From Verrucomicrobiaceae bacterium (GTDB lineage Bacteria > Verrucomicrobiota > Verrucomicrobiia > Verrucomicrobiales > Akkermansiaceae), in NCBI GenBank assembly GCA_027491155.1, contig JAIXWR010000034.1, positions 158,881 to 222,880 on the forward strand: a stretch of DNA of 64,000 nt, written 5' to 3'. Under the pieces are notes generated by a model that had not been told where the DNA came from, made no database searches, and saw only the letters and a list, made by a program, of their open reading frames with translations. Below, one piece after another: positions 7,920 through 19,300 of the stretch. Made by a program: the position numbers and the translations under genes. The stretch's first letter is position 1; each line of letters opens with the position of its first letter.

Positions 7920-9656
7920 TCATCCCGCCTTCCTCCGGTGATATAGGAAAAACTCCGCCGCCAGCAGCGCGATCGCCACGATCAGCAGCCAGAACGCGAA
8001 CGGATGCCCACGCTCGACCGCCGCGCCCGAATCCACGGGTCCGGAACCATCGAGCACCGTTTCGGAGCGCTCGAACAAAGCCCCACCGAACCAACGCGAA
8101 CCCGCCGGGGTCTCCGCAAGATAGTGGCCGATCTTCGCCACGGTGAAATCGCCGGCCGCGAGCTTGTTGCCATCCGGCCCGGTCACCGCACCGCCGGCAT
8201 TCAAGCGCGAACCTGTCGGATGCGCCGAGCGCAAGGCCGGCCCGCGGCCGCTGAGATCCAGCGCCGCGCCGTGGACCAGCGCGGGGAAGGCCGGGGAAAA
8301 GAAGAAGTCGCCCTTTGCCGGATCCAGGTTCACCACCAGCGCGTCCCGGCCTTCGGCGCGGGCTTTCCAGATGAGAGGCTTGCCCGACTCCGAAACGGCG
8401 AGCACCAGCGCCCCGGCCACCGGCGTGACGTCGCGCGCGCCTTCGAAACGCATCGCCTCGAGCGCGAGGTGTTTGACCGCCGGATGATCCGGAATCCGCG
8501 ACTCCGCCGCGAGCACCTCAATCTCCCCCGCACCGCCGCTCCAGAACGGCGACTCGCCGGCCGGCGCGAAGACGATCTGCCGGGCATCGGGCGAGGGACT
8601 GCCCTGCGCGATGGTCACGTCGGCGTCCTTCTCCGCCAGCGCGAGCAGCCCGCCTGTTAGAGAGAAGGCTTCGACGCAGCGCTGGAAGAAGTAGGCCTCC
8701 GGCGCGGAGATCTTCACCGTCACCGGCTTCGATTCCGCCAGGCCGAGCGCGACGCTGTTGTCGGTGGCCAGGGCGTCCGGGAACTTCAACTCCGCGGTCC
8801 AGCGGCCGGGCGCGGCGTCGTCGATGTCCAGCGTGTCGCTGGTTTCCTCGCCGGGCTTCAAGGTCACCGGCACCAAGCGTGCGAGCCCCATTTCCTCGTG
8901 CCGCAATTCCAGTTCGGCGCTGCTTTCCTGGGTCACCGAGGAAGCGATGCGATAGAAGAACACCGCGCCGCGGGTGGTGCCCGGCTTGCGGTCGAGATCG
9001 GCGGCGATGAAACCGGCATTCGGCGGCGCGGGGGTGAGGCGCATCACTTCCACGGAAGGATCGAGCCCGTCCCAGCCGGGATTGCCGTCGGTGATCAGCA
9101 GCACCCGCCCGGCGCTGCCGGCCCCGCGGGCGCAGGAGTTGAGGGCGGCGACGGTGGCCGGACCGACGGGAGTGTCGGAAGCGGAAAGCCGCGCGATGGC
9201 ATCGGTGAGATCCTTCGGCGAGTCGCTGGCGTGGCTGAGGAAATCGAGTTCGCCCGAGGCCGTCGCCAGCGCGGCGCGGCGGGTGCCGTTGAGGGCGCGG
9301 ACGATGTCGCGGGCGCGGTCCTTCGCGGCTTCGATGCCATCCTTGTTGCCGGACTTCGCCTTCATCGACGGTGAGGTGTCGATCACCACCAGCAGGTCGC
9401 GCTTGTCCTGCTTGGCGGGCCGCGGGCCGGCGGCGGCGAGGGCGATCGCCCCGAGCGCGAGGGCCATCATCAGCAGAGAGAACAGGTCGCGCAGGCGTTG
9501 GAAAAGGGACGAGGCCTTCTTCTCCTGGAAGATCTTTTCCCACAGGAACAGCGCGTTCACCGGAAAGCGCCGCGGCCGGACCTTCAGGAAATACGCCGCA
9601 GCCAGCGGTGCCAGGGCCGCGAGCATCCAGAGGAAGGCTGGGCTGGTGAAGTTCAT
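7920..9656 (-). CDS. BatA-like VWA domain membrane protein
   Basis: A 578-residue protein that begins MNFTSPAFLWMLAALAPLAA and continues FLKVRPRRFPVNALFLWEK, the N-terminal signature of BatA-type proteins. A second membrane helix follows near residues 60-80. The VWA domain starts LLVVIDTSPSMKAKSG and has a complete DxSxS metal site near residue 93. The C-terminal half is beta-rich and ends in a membrane helix (WLLIVAIALLAAEFFLYH). In Bat operons such proteins are inner-membrane partners of MoxR ATPases with the VWA domain in the periplasm; the exact role is unsettled. It lies between DUF58 and the double-VWA gene. Confidence 0.9.
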   Translation of the reverse strand: MNFTSPAFLWMLAALAPLAAAYFLKVRPRRFPVNALFLWEKIFQEKKASSLFQRLRDLFSLLMMALALGAIALAAAGPRPAKQDKRDLLVVIDTSPSMKAKSGNKDGIEAAKDRARDIVRALNGTRRAALATASGELDFLSHASDSPKDLTDAIARLSASDTPVGPATVAALNSCARGAGSAGRVLLITDGNPGWDGLDPSVEVMRLTPAPPNAGFIAADLDRKPGTTRGAVFFYRIASSVTQESSAELELRHEEMGLARLVPVTLKPGEETSDTLDIDDAAPGRWTAELKFPDALATDNSVALGLAESKPVTVKISAPEAYFFQRCVEAFSLTGGLLALAEKDADVTIAQGSPSPDARQIVFAPAGESPFWSGGAGEIEVLAAESRIPDHPAVKHLALEAMRFEGARDVTPVAGALVLAVSESGKPLIWKARAEGRDALVVNLDPAKGDFFFSPAFPALVHGAALDLSGRGPALRSAHPTGSRLNAGGAVTGPDGNKLAAGDFTVAKIGHYLAETPAGSRWFGGALFERSETVLDGSGPVDSGAAVERGHPFAFWLLIVAIALLAAEFFLYHRRKAG

Positions 9657-9671
9657 GGCGCGACGGCGAGT

Positions 9672-9808
9672 GGAGTGTCGCCTTCAAGGCGACATGACGA
9701 TGGTCGGGCGGCATCCTGCCGCTCGAAAAATGCCTGCCGTGCATCCGGCCGCGAGGCGCTTGGAAAGCGCCTGTCCGTAGTCATGTCGAGCAAGGAGCTC
9801 GACACTCC
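9672..9808. repeat. Compound hairpin element with compensatory stem changes
   Basis: Two hairpins with shared outer arms face each other: GGAGTGTCG...CGACATGAC (9672-9698) and GTCATGTCG...CGACACTCC (9780-9808). Their inner stems differ in sequence (CCTT/AAGG against AGC/GCT) but both remain paired. A third hairpin (AGGCGCT/AGCGCCT) lies between them. It fills the gap between the DUF58 and BatA-like genes. The pattern suggests selection on structure rather than sequence. Confidence 0.7.
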
Positions 9809-9822
9809 CCTCCGTGGAGCTC

Positions 9823-10719
9823 TCACGCCGCCAGCCCTCCCCTCTGCAAGATCGCGCGGATCACCTCATCGAAGGCCTCGGTGTCCAAGGTCCGCGTGAA
9901 ACCGATCCCCCGCCGCGCGCATTCCACCCGCAGCTTCTCGTTCCACTCCGCGACCGCCGCCGCGTAGGCATCGAGCTCGCGGCTGGTCACCGTCACCTTG
10001 CGCCGCTTGCCGGACTCGACGCATTCCAATTCGAGGTCACCCTTGCGCTCGCATTTCAGATCCTCCTCCGACAGCACCTGGATCGCATGCACGTCGTGAC
10101 CGAGGCCGGAAAGGCGCTTCAGCCCTTCCTCGAAACCGGCGGGATAGAAAAAGTCCGAGATCACGACCACCAGCCCCTTCTTGCGATGCCGGGCTTCCAG
10201 AGTGCGGACGCAAGTCGAGAAATCCGTATCCTTGCCGAAACAGGGAGCGCTTTCCAGGGAGCGCAGTAAGGTCAGCACCTTGCCGCGGCCGCGGGTCACT
10301 TCCAGCAGCGGCCGCAACTCGTCCGCCATGCCGTAGCAGGCGACGCGGTCCTGGCAATTCAGCCCGATGTAGCCCAGCGCCGCCGCCAGCTTGCGCGCCA
10401 TCGCGGTCTTGGTCTGCATCGAGCGGCTGAGGTCTAACAGCAGGTAAACCGTCGCATCTTCCTCCAGCTCGAAGAGCTTGATCACGAGCTCGTCGAAGCG
10501 CGCATAGACCCGCCAGTCGATTGCCCGGTAGTCGTCGCCCATGCGGTACTCCGCGTAGTCGGCGAAGGTGATGCCAGTGCCCTTGCGGGTGGACTTGCGG
10601 TCCGCCTGCATCGACCCGCCGAGCACGCGGCGGACGAGAAGGAACAGCGTCTCCAGGCGACGGATGAAACCGGCACCGGTCAGTTCGCCGGGCGGGAGGG
10701 ATTCGAGGGGTTCGGGCAT
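9823..10719 (-). CDS. DUF58 domain protein (VWA-like)
   Basis: A 298-residue protein with the DUF58 core DYRAIDWRVYARFDELVIKL near residues 65-85, followed by a VWA-type fold starting YLLLDLSRSMQT, whose DxSxS metal site is intact. GLVVVISDFFYPAGFEEGL marks a later beta-alpha unit. DUF58 proteins accompany MoxR ATPases in nearly all MoxR-VWA operons and are thought to be part of the client complex. I chose ATG 10719; an in-frame TTG at 10731 overlaps the MoxR stop and would add four residues. No membrane segment is seen, so it is probably cytoplasmic. Confidence 0.9.
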   Translation of the reverse strand: MPEPLESLPPGELTGAGFIRRLETLFLLVRRVLGGSMQADRKSTRKGTGITFADYAEYRMGDDYRAIDWRVYARFDELVIKLFELEEDATVYLLLDLSRSMQTKTAMARKLAAALGYIGLNCQDRVACYGMADELRPLLEVTRGRGKVLTLLRSLESAPCFGKDTDFSTCVRTLEARHRKKGLVVVISDFFYPAGFEEGLKRLSGLGHDVHAIQVLSEEDLKCERKGDLELECVESGKRRKVTVTSRELDAYAAAVAEWNEKLRVECARRGIGFTRTLDTEAFDEVIRAILQRGGLAA

Positions 10720-10727
10720 AATTGAAA

Positions 10728-11720
<993 letters not shown>

Positions 11721-11775
11721 GGTGGGGAAAAGTGCCGGGTGAGCAGGGATCGGGGATCTGTGGAAAGGCAGGTGC

Positions 11776-13398
11776 TTATTTGTCGGGAGTCTCTCCGGTT
11801 TCGTGGACTCGTTCGAAGTATTCGCGGACGCCGAGCTTGAGCTCTTCCGGGATGTCGTCGCGGCGGACGAGGGACTCCATCTGGCGCTGGAACTCGCGCT
11901 TGTTGTCGACCGCGGCGCGCCCGGCGATGCCGGTGCCGCTTTCGGCGGACTCGACCGAATTGGAAGACGGGCCGTCGGGGTTCGCCTGGCCTTTGAGCTG
12001 GGCGAGATTGCCGTTGTCCTTGAGCTCGTCGCGCTCCTTGCGGCGGCTTTCGACGCTGCCCTGGCCGGGCTTGAGACCGCCGGGCTGCTGGCCCTGCGCC
12101 ATCGACTGCGCCAAGCCTAACATCTGTGCCTGGCCCTGCGAGAACTGGCGGGCCTCACCCATCCCGGCGCGGAGCTTGGCCAGCTTGTCCTTGGCCTTCT
12201 GGCGGGCACCCATCTGGCCGAGCCGCTTGCCGAGTTCGTCCATCTTGCCATCCATCCGCCCGGCCATCGCCTCGGCGTCGGGATCAAATTCGCCCTGCTC
12301 CATCTTCTGGCCGAGCTGGCGCGCTTCGGCATCCATTTCATCGAGCATCTCCTGCATCGGCTTCTGGTCACCCTCGGCCATCGGCATTTCGGCGGCATCC
12401 TGATGGTTGCCGGGCTTCGGTGCCTTGCCGAAGTCGCGCTTGCGGGCGCCGTCGGCCATCCGCTTCGCCATGTCCTTCGCCTTGGCCGCGTTCTTCTTGA
12501 GCTTCTCGAGCTCCTCCGGCGTCATCTTCGGCTTCGCGCCGGGCTTCATGTCCTGAAGCTCCTGCTTGGCCATTTCGAAATCCTTCGCGTCGAGCTGCTT
12601 GCCGAGCTGGCGGACATCGGCCAGCGACGACTTCGCCAATTCCTCGGCGGCAAGCTTCAGCACCGCCTCGTCCTGCCGCGCCTCCAGCCCCTGCATCGCC
12701 TTCGCCAGTTCCTGCTCGAACTTCGCGATCTGCTTTTCCGCCTCGCGCTGGTCCTTGGTCTCCTCCAGCTGCTTCGCCAGTTCGCGCAGCTTCGCGGGAT
12801 CGATCACCTGCTTCTCTTCCTCGCTGAGCTGGTCGATCAATTCCTCCACCGCCTCCTCGACCTGCTTCTTCACCTCGGCGCTGCGCTCGGCGGTCATCTG
12901 CTCGCGGGCCAACCGGTCGCGCACGGCCTGGCTGTGGGGAAGAAATGCCAGACCGCCGGCGATCACCGCCAGCAGCAGCCCGATCCCGTATTGACGACGC
13001 GGCCGCGGAACGGGAACCGCCGCCACATCCAAGCCCGCGACCTTTGCTGCCATGCTCCGCTCGTGAAGATCGAACACCTCGCCTTCGCTGCCTTTCGCCT
13101 GGAAACCGAGCCACGACAGCAGCCCGTCCTTGAGCCCGAAGACCTCGTCCGCCGCCGCGGCCGCCTGGGTGGCAGTCCGCTTCGACATCAGGGTGGCGAT
13201 GACGAAAGCCATCAGGCCCGCACCGCCCGCGACGGCATAGCCGGGCCAAGGCGCGGCGTAGCCGAAGATCCGCCATGCCAGCGCCCACAGCACGCAGGCA
13301 CCCGCCGCGGCGAGCAGACAACGCGCCCCGACGACGGAGGCAACTCCGCGGTCGAGCCGCCGGCGGACGGCATCGAGGAAGGAAGGGATCGGGTTCAT
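11776..13398 (-). CDS. Membrane protein with long charged coiled-coil (DUF4175-like position)
   Basis: A 540-residue protein with two membrane segments near residues 30-50 and 55-75, a third near 142-160 (IGLLLAVIAGGLAFLP), and then about 350 residues dominated by Lys, Glu, Gln, Ala and Met with strong heptad character, for example EEAVEELIDQLSEEEKQVID. The tail is Gln/Gly-rich and ends in a short structured segment with FERVHETGETPDK. In MoxR-VWA operons this position is often taken by a large membrane coiled-coil protein annotated as DUF4175-like; the match is by context and composition only. Its ATG overlaps the stop of the giant TPR gene (ATGA, 13395-13398). Confidence 0.8.
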   Translation of the reverse strand: MNPIPSFLDAVRRRLDRGVASVVGARCLLAAAGACVLWALAWRIFGYAAPWPGYAVAGGAGLMAFVIATLMSKRTATQAAAAADEVFGLKDGLLSWLGFQAKGSEGEVFDLHERSMAAKVAGLDVAAVPVPRPRRQYGIGLLLAVIAGGLAFLPHSQAVRDRLAREQMTAERSAEVKKQVEEAVEELIDQLSEEEKQVIDPAKLRELAKQLEETKDQREAEKQIAKFEQELAKAMQGLEARQDEAVLKLAAEELAKSSLADVRQLGKQLDAKDFEMAKQELQDMKPGAKPKMTPEELEKLKKNAAKAKDMAKRMADGARKRDFGKAPKPGNHQDAAEMPMAEGDQKPMQEMLDEMDAEARQLGQKMEQGEFDPDAEAMAGRMDGKMDELGKRLGQMGARQKAKDKLAKLRAGMGEARQFSQGQAQMLGLAQSMAQGQQPGGLKPGQGSVESRRKERDELKDNGNLAQLKGQANPDGPSSNSVESAESGTGIAGRAAVDNKREFQRQMESLVRRDDIPEELKLGVREYFERVHETGETPDK

Positions 13399-16300
13399 TT
13401 CTTCGAGGCGGCTTTCTTCACGAGTTCCTCCATCCACTTGCGCTCCTTCTCACCGAGATCATCCGGCTTGAGTTCTTTGGCAATCGCCGCGGCTTCGGCA
13501 AGCTTTCCCTGCCGGTCGTCGAGATACTTCGCACGATAGGCCTTGGCGTTGGCGATGGATTTCGGATCGCCCTTCGCCGCCGCGGCGGCATCGGCGGCGT
13601 CGTAGGCCTTGATTGCGGCCTCCTTGTCGTCGGTCCGCCAGCCGATGATCCCCGCCTTTTCGGTGAGGAATTCCACCTTCTGCGGATGGTCCGCCGGCAG
13701 GGCGTCGATCACCGCGAACAGGTCGTCCCGGGTGAAAGCCTGCGAGTCCATCAGGCCGGAAAGGTCGGTCGGATGCTTGATCTCGCGGGCCACCGTGACC
13801 GGATCGGTCAGCAGCGCGGTCAACAGCGCGCGCCGGGGTTTCAAGAAGGCCTCGCCGCCGAGCGACGTCTCGTGGATGGTCGCGTAGGCCAGCTTCAAGG
13901 TGGTCTCCTTGCGGATCTTCCCGTAGCGGGCTCTCTTCTCTTCATCGAGCCCCGCCAGCCAGCGGTCGAAGCCCGCGCCGTCCCCGGCCACCGCATGCAC
14001 GACCGGGCCGAGCGGGATCACGTCGCGGTGCATCTCCGTGTTCTTGAACGCAAGCAGCGCCTCGCAAAGCTTCATCATCCGCTCGCTCGCCTTCTTCCTG
14101 GCATCGCCCTCGAGTTCGGCGATCCGCCGCAGGAGCAGCGCGGCATGCCAGTCGAAGAACTCGTTCATCGTTTCCCGCATGTAGTACTCGCTGTTGCCGT
14201 CACCCGCTTCGGAAAGCTGCATCAGCTCGACCTGCCGCAGGAACTCCGAGGCGTCGCCTGCCGACTCGATCTCGATCCGGACGGCGGTGCGGATCAGGAA
14301 GGTCATCAGCGTGCTTTCATCGGCCGGCCGCGGCGGGTTGGAATGGCTATCGTAGCGATCCATCGCGAGCGCCGCGAGGTCCTCGTTCTGAATCGCCGTC
14401 TTGTACTCCGCGGCCAGCACGGCGGCGGGTCCCGGCTCCATGCCGAGCGCCGCCAGGGTTTCCAGTCGCGAGGCTTTCGGCTTCGGCGCCTCGGCGGCGA
14501 AGCGCTTCACCAGCGCGGCGATGCGCTCCGCCCGCTTGACCGACGGCGCCCTCTCGCCGTCGAAATCGCGGCCGCAGGAAAGCAGGCACTCGATCCGGAA
14601 GCGCTGGCCCGGGTCCTCGATGCCGGCCAGCCAGCCGGGCATCGCGGCTTCGAGTTCCTTGTCGAAGAAGGCCGGCGCGCCGCCGTCGCCTTTGCTGCCG
14701 AAGAACAGCTCGCGGGTCCCGAGGTGGAACTCGCCGGGCCTCGCCAGCAGGAGCTTCGCCGGATCCATCCGGCCGCCCTTCCACAGCTTCACCGTCAGGT
14801 CGAGCCTGCCGCGGATCGACGCACCGCCGTCGCGCACCGCCTTGGCGATCGCCGCCTCGTCCTTCGCGCGCATCGCCAGGTCCAGCGTCAGCCGGGCGAC
14901 CTGGCCGCGCGCACCTTCGTCGTTGCCGGAGGCGTAGCGGATCGGAGCGGCCGCGAGTCGGTCGAGCATGAGCTTCGACTGTTCCGGCGACACCGAGTTC
15001 CATCCGGCGACCCGCGAGGCGAGGGCCATGGAAGAAGCATTCGCCCACTGGCGCTCCGGCGTCATGAAGGAAGCCAGCAAGGCGGACATCGCCGCCGCGC
15101 ATTCCGGGGTGTCGAGCACGGGGCCCACCTTGTCCCGGGACAGCAGCGGACGCAGCGCCATGAGCCGCCAGCTCTCCGGGATCGAAGCGTTCGACGCAAA
15201 GGACACGAAGCGCTCGCGCAGGTCCTTCTTCGCGGCGTCGTCGAGGTTTTCCACATCGTGGACGAGGATCACCAGCACGGCGCTGTCGGAAAGGGCGGGG
15301 TCGATCTTCTTCAACTCCTCCTTCGCCCAGGCCAGTGCGCCGGCGCGGTGCCTCTTGCCGTCGAACGAATCGTGGAAGTAGGAATACATCGTGATCGCCG
15401 ACAGCAGCGGCCGCGCCTCCTTCGGCGTCTCCTTGCCCACCACGCCGTAGATGCCGGCGAAGTTGCGGACGTTCTCCGGCAGTGCGGCCAGCGTCTTGTC
15501 CTTCGCGAACGCGGCGATCCGCGGGGCCATCTCGTTGCTGATGCGGTTGCTCGCATAGTAGAGGAGGTTGCCCTCCTGCAATCCGACGATGCGGGACGAG
15601 TCGAGCTTGGCGAACTCGGTGAGGAATCCGCACATCCCGGCCAGCGGAACCTTGCTGTTCAGCAGGGCCTCCAGCATCTCGCCGTGCACGTAGCTGTCCG
15701 GCGTCGTCGGGAAGCCGCCGCTGCTCGATCCCCAGCCGCTGTTGTTCTTGCGGCAGGCCTCGAGCGCCTTGTCCCAGAGCTTCGCCGCGAGCGCCGGATC
15801 CTCCGCCAGCAGCCGGATTACCAGCGGCTGGATGGTCTGCTCCACGGTCCAGGGCTGGAAGTTCGGCGGGAAGCCGTCCTTGAGGTAGCCCTCGACCAGC
15901 TTGCGCGCCTCCTCGTCGCCCTTCTTGAGGCTTTCCGAAAGCATCTTGCGGGTCGCTCCGGAGGACTTCTCCTCCGCATCCGGGAACCAGCCCTGCACCA
16001 GCTTGGCAAAGCCGGCGCGCTCCTTCGGCGACCACTTCGCCCAGGCCGCGGAAGCACGGTCGATCTCCTTCAGCGCGGCGGCCGTGTTGCCGGTGATCGC
16101 GGCACCGGTGATCCTCGCCCAGAAGGCCCGCGGCCCTTCGACCTTCATCAGGATCTCGGCCTGTTTCTTGGACTCGCCGCCCTGGCTTTTCAGGCGGTTG
16201 ACCATGTCGCCTAGCATCGACTCGCTTTCCTGGGGATCGATGCTGCCGACGATCTCCGGCCCCGGATCGAAGAACCCGCTCTCGAGCAGATCCCCGGCCG

Positions 16301-19300
16301 AAGGCTGGTAGCTCATCGACTGGAAGAGATAACTTTCATCCATCCCGATGCTCCCGGCCAGCCCGTGCCGCAGCACGAAGCGGGCACCCGCCACCGCCGC
16401 CCCCTGGTCCTGGCTGAGCCCCTGGATGAAGGACTGGAAGGCCTGGCGGCGGTTGCCGATCCCGGAGACGTAAACGTTCTCGTCGATGGCGGCGAAAAGC
16501 GGCCATGCCTCCTCCGGGCCGAGCAGCACCTTGGTCACCCTTCCGATCGCCGCGGTCCGCGCCGCGAGGTCGCGGGCACCCGTGACCGCCTGGACGAGCA
16601 CCTCCGGCATCTCGGATCCCCGATGGTCGTTCTGCAACATGCCCTTGGCCGCATGCTCCTCCGCCATTACCAGCAGATCGGTCCGCCGGCGGGACTCCGC
16701 GAGGCGGGCGATCCACGGCAGCTCCCGCGCCATCGCCGCGCCGCGCTCCTCCGACTCCGAGGCCCACTCCTTGAAGGCGGTCGTGCCTTCGCCGTTCACG
16801 ACCTTCAGGCATCGTTCGACCAGCGCCGCCTCTTCCTTGCCGGACTCCGACAGCTCCTTGAGGAAAGCATCGTCCAGCAGCTGGAACTCGAGCCCTTCCA
16901 CCGCGCGGCGCCCCAGATAGGCGGCGGGAGACAGGCCGCCCGACGGCGGCCCGCCGCTGGTAGAGCTGCCGTTGCCGCTGATCCAGGCCCACAGGTAGTT
17001 CGAGCGGGAGAAATGCCGGAACATGCCGCTGTCGCCATGAATTCTCAGCACCGCCCGGCTCGCGGAAAGCGCCGCGCGGTCGAGTTCCTCCTGCTTGGCC
17101 CCGAGCCGGTCGCGGGTGGCATGGAGCAGGACGAATCCCTGCTCCGCGGTCTGCGGATGGCGCAGCATCGCGAGGTAGATCCGCCGGAACGCGGCGTCGC
17201 GCTTCTTCGTGGCCTCCTCGTCGTACTTGGTGTCCCGGTCGGCGTCCGGGAGCAGCGGGCGCACCGACACGTCGGAGCTGCCCCCTTCGGTGACGTCCTT
17301 CACCAGATAGTTCACCCAGGAAAGGTTGCGGTTCCTGTCATAGACCGGCTTGAGGTTCTCGAGGAACATCGCCATCGCACCCAGCGATTCGAGCTGGCGC
17401 TCCAGCTTGTCCTCGTTCAGCCACTCCCGGAACATCTGCCCCAGCGCCTCGGAGTCGAAATCCTCCCCGGCGAGAGCCTCGAGGCTCGCCTTCTGTTCCT
17501 CCTTGGGGAGCACCGAGAACAGCGCGGTCCGGACCACCGTATCCTGCGGCTTTTCCTTCGCCAGCTCGCGCAGGATCGGCAGCGCGGCTTCCTTGCGGTC
17601 GAGACGCATCAGCATCAGCGCGTGTTCCTTCCGGCGATTGAAGCCGGCACCCGGCTGCGGCGCCCCCAGGCGCAGCATCTCTTCGGCCAGCTTCAAGGCC
17701 GTGGCGCTCTTGTAAACCTGGGCCAGCTCGTAGTTGTTGTCGTCGTCCGCCGAAAGCCGGCGCACTTCCTGCAGCAGCAGGCGGGCGGCCGCTTCGCGCT
17801 TGCCGTCGCGCACCAGCACCGGGATCTCGGTCAGCTTCTGGCCCCGCGAGGAGCCCCGCATGCCGCGCCACATCGACCCGTAGGGGTTCCTGCCGGAAAC
17901 GAAGGTCGCCGGTGCCGCCGTGAAGCGCCGGCTTTCCTCCTCCATCCCGAGCTTGGTCATGAGCCCCGCCAGCACGCCCTTCTGGTCCGGATCGTAGCCC
18001 ATCGACTTGCGCATCCGCAGCGCCGCGCGCTTGGCCGGCTCCAGGTCGACGCCCTCGGTCTTGGCCTCGGCCAGCCTGGCACCCGCCGCCAGCAGCTCCG
18101 CGTCGATCCTTTCGCGCAGCACCGCATCCACCGGAAGCTCCCTCGCCTTGACCAGCAGCGCGTAGGCCTCGGCCGGCGCCTTGGCCACCGTCGCGCGGTA
18201 GGCCGCCGCCAGCATCAGGTCCTGGGCCGTGGCCTCCGGTGACTTCGCCAGCGCCTCGATCTCCCGCTCGAGTTCCTTCTCCTTGCCCGCCACCTGATAG
18301 AAAAAGATCCGCAGCACGGGATCCTTCAGCTCCGGCGTGATCGCGGCCAGCTTCTCCGGGTCCACCGGCGGCTCCCCGCTCTCTTCCTCCACGGCGTCTT
18401 CGCCGAGCAGCTTGAGCAGCTTCTTCTCGTTCTCCCCGATCTTGCGGGAGGAGTTGCGGTTGCCCGCCAGCTCCTGGTATCCGTAGGGGACCATCGTCAT
18501 CAGGACCGGCACGAAGCCCTGGCTCTCGCCGCCCATCGTCTGGCGCAGCATGTAATGCATCGGCATCCCGCTGTTCTGCAGCGGCCGCGGCTTGCCGGCC
18601 CTCTCCGCGGTGGTGCGGTTGATCCATTCCACCGCCTCCTTGAAGCGGCCCTGCTTCAACCACTCGACCCCGATGCCATCGATGATCCAGTGGCGCGACG
18701 ACTTCTCGTCCATCCCGCGGGCCGTTTCGACCAGCAGCTTCTCCGCGCGCTGCCGGACTTCCAGCGGCAGCTCGTCCGTTTCGAAAGCGATTCCCGACAG
18801 CAGCCCCATCCACGACTTCCGCTTCTTGCCGTCGAGCTTCTCGTAAAGACCGAGCACTTCGGCGGCGGTGTCGGCCCCCGCCCCTTTCTCGCCGCCGTAA
18901 CCGATGCGCCCCGCCACCGCGAGGGCCAGGTCGGTGTCCTTGGCGAGGGCCACCCGGAAGCAGTGCTTCATCAGCTCCATGTCGCGCCCGTCTTCCTGGT
19001 AGTTCAGGTTTTCCAGATGCCAGCGGATCAGACCGGGATCGGCATCCTCCTTCATCAGCTCCGCCTTGAATTCGTCCTGTTTGAGGAACCAGACGAGCTT
19101 GAGGGTGTCGAGGTCGTCGAGGTGCGGCGACTGCAGCCGCGCGAGCCGTGCTTCCCGCCGCTCTTCATCGGCCTTGCAGATCGCAAGCGCGTGATGGAGC
19201 GCGAGCGTCCGCAACTCGTGCAGCGATCCGGGCATCGCCACTTCGCCGTTGCCGCCCATCGAGTAGGAGGAAAACGGATCATCTTCCCCGCGATAGGAGA

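Noticed and set aside
13275..16214. 979-codon open frame on the plus strand, opposite the giant TPR gene
   Set aside because: It has no family motif, is full of Arg/Gln/His as expected for an antisense shadow of GC-rich coding DNA, and the minus-strand frame has clear TPR structure.
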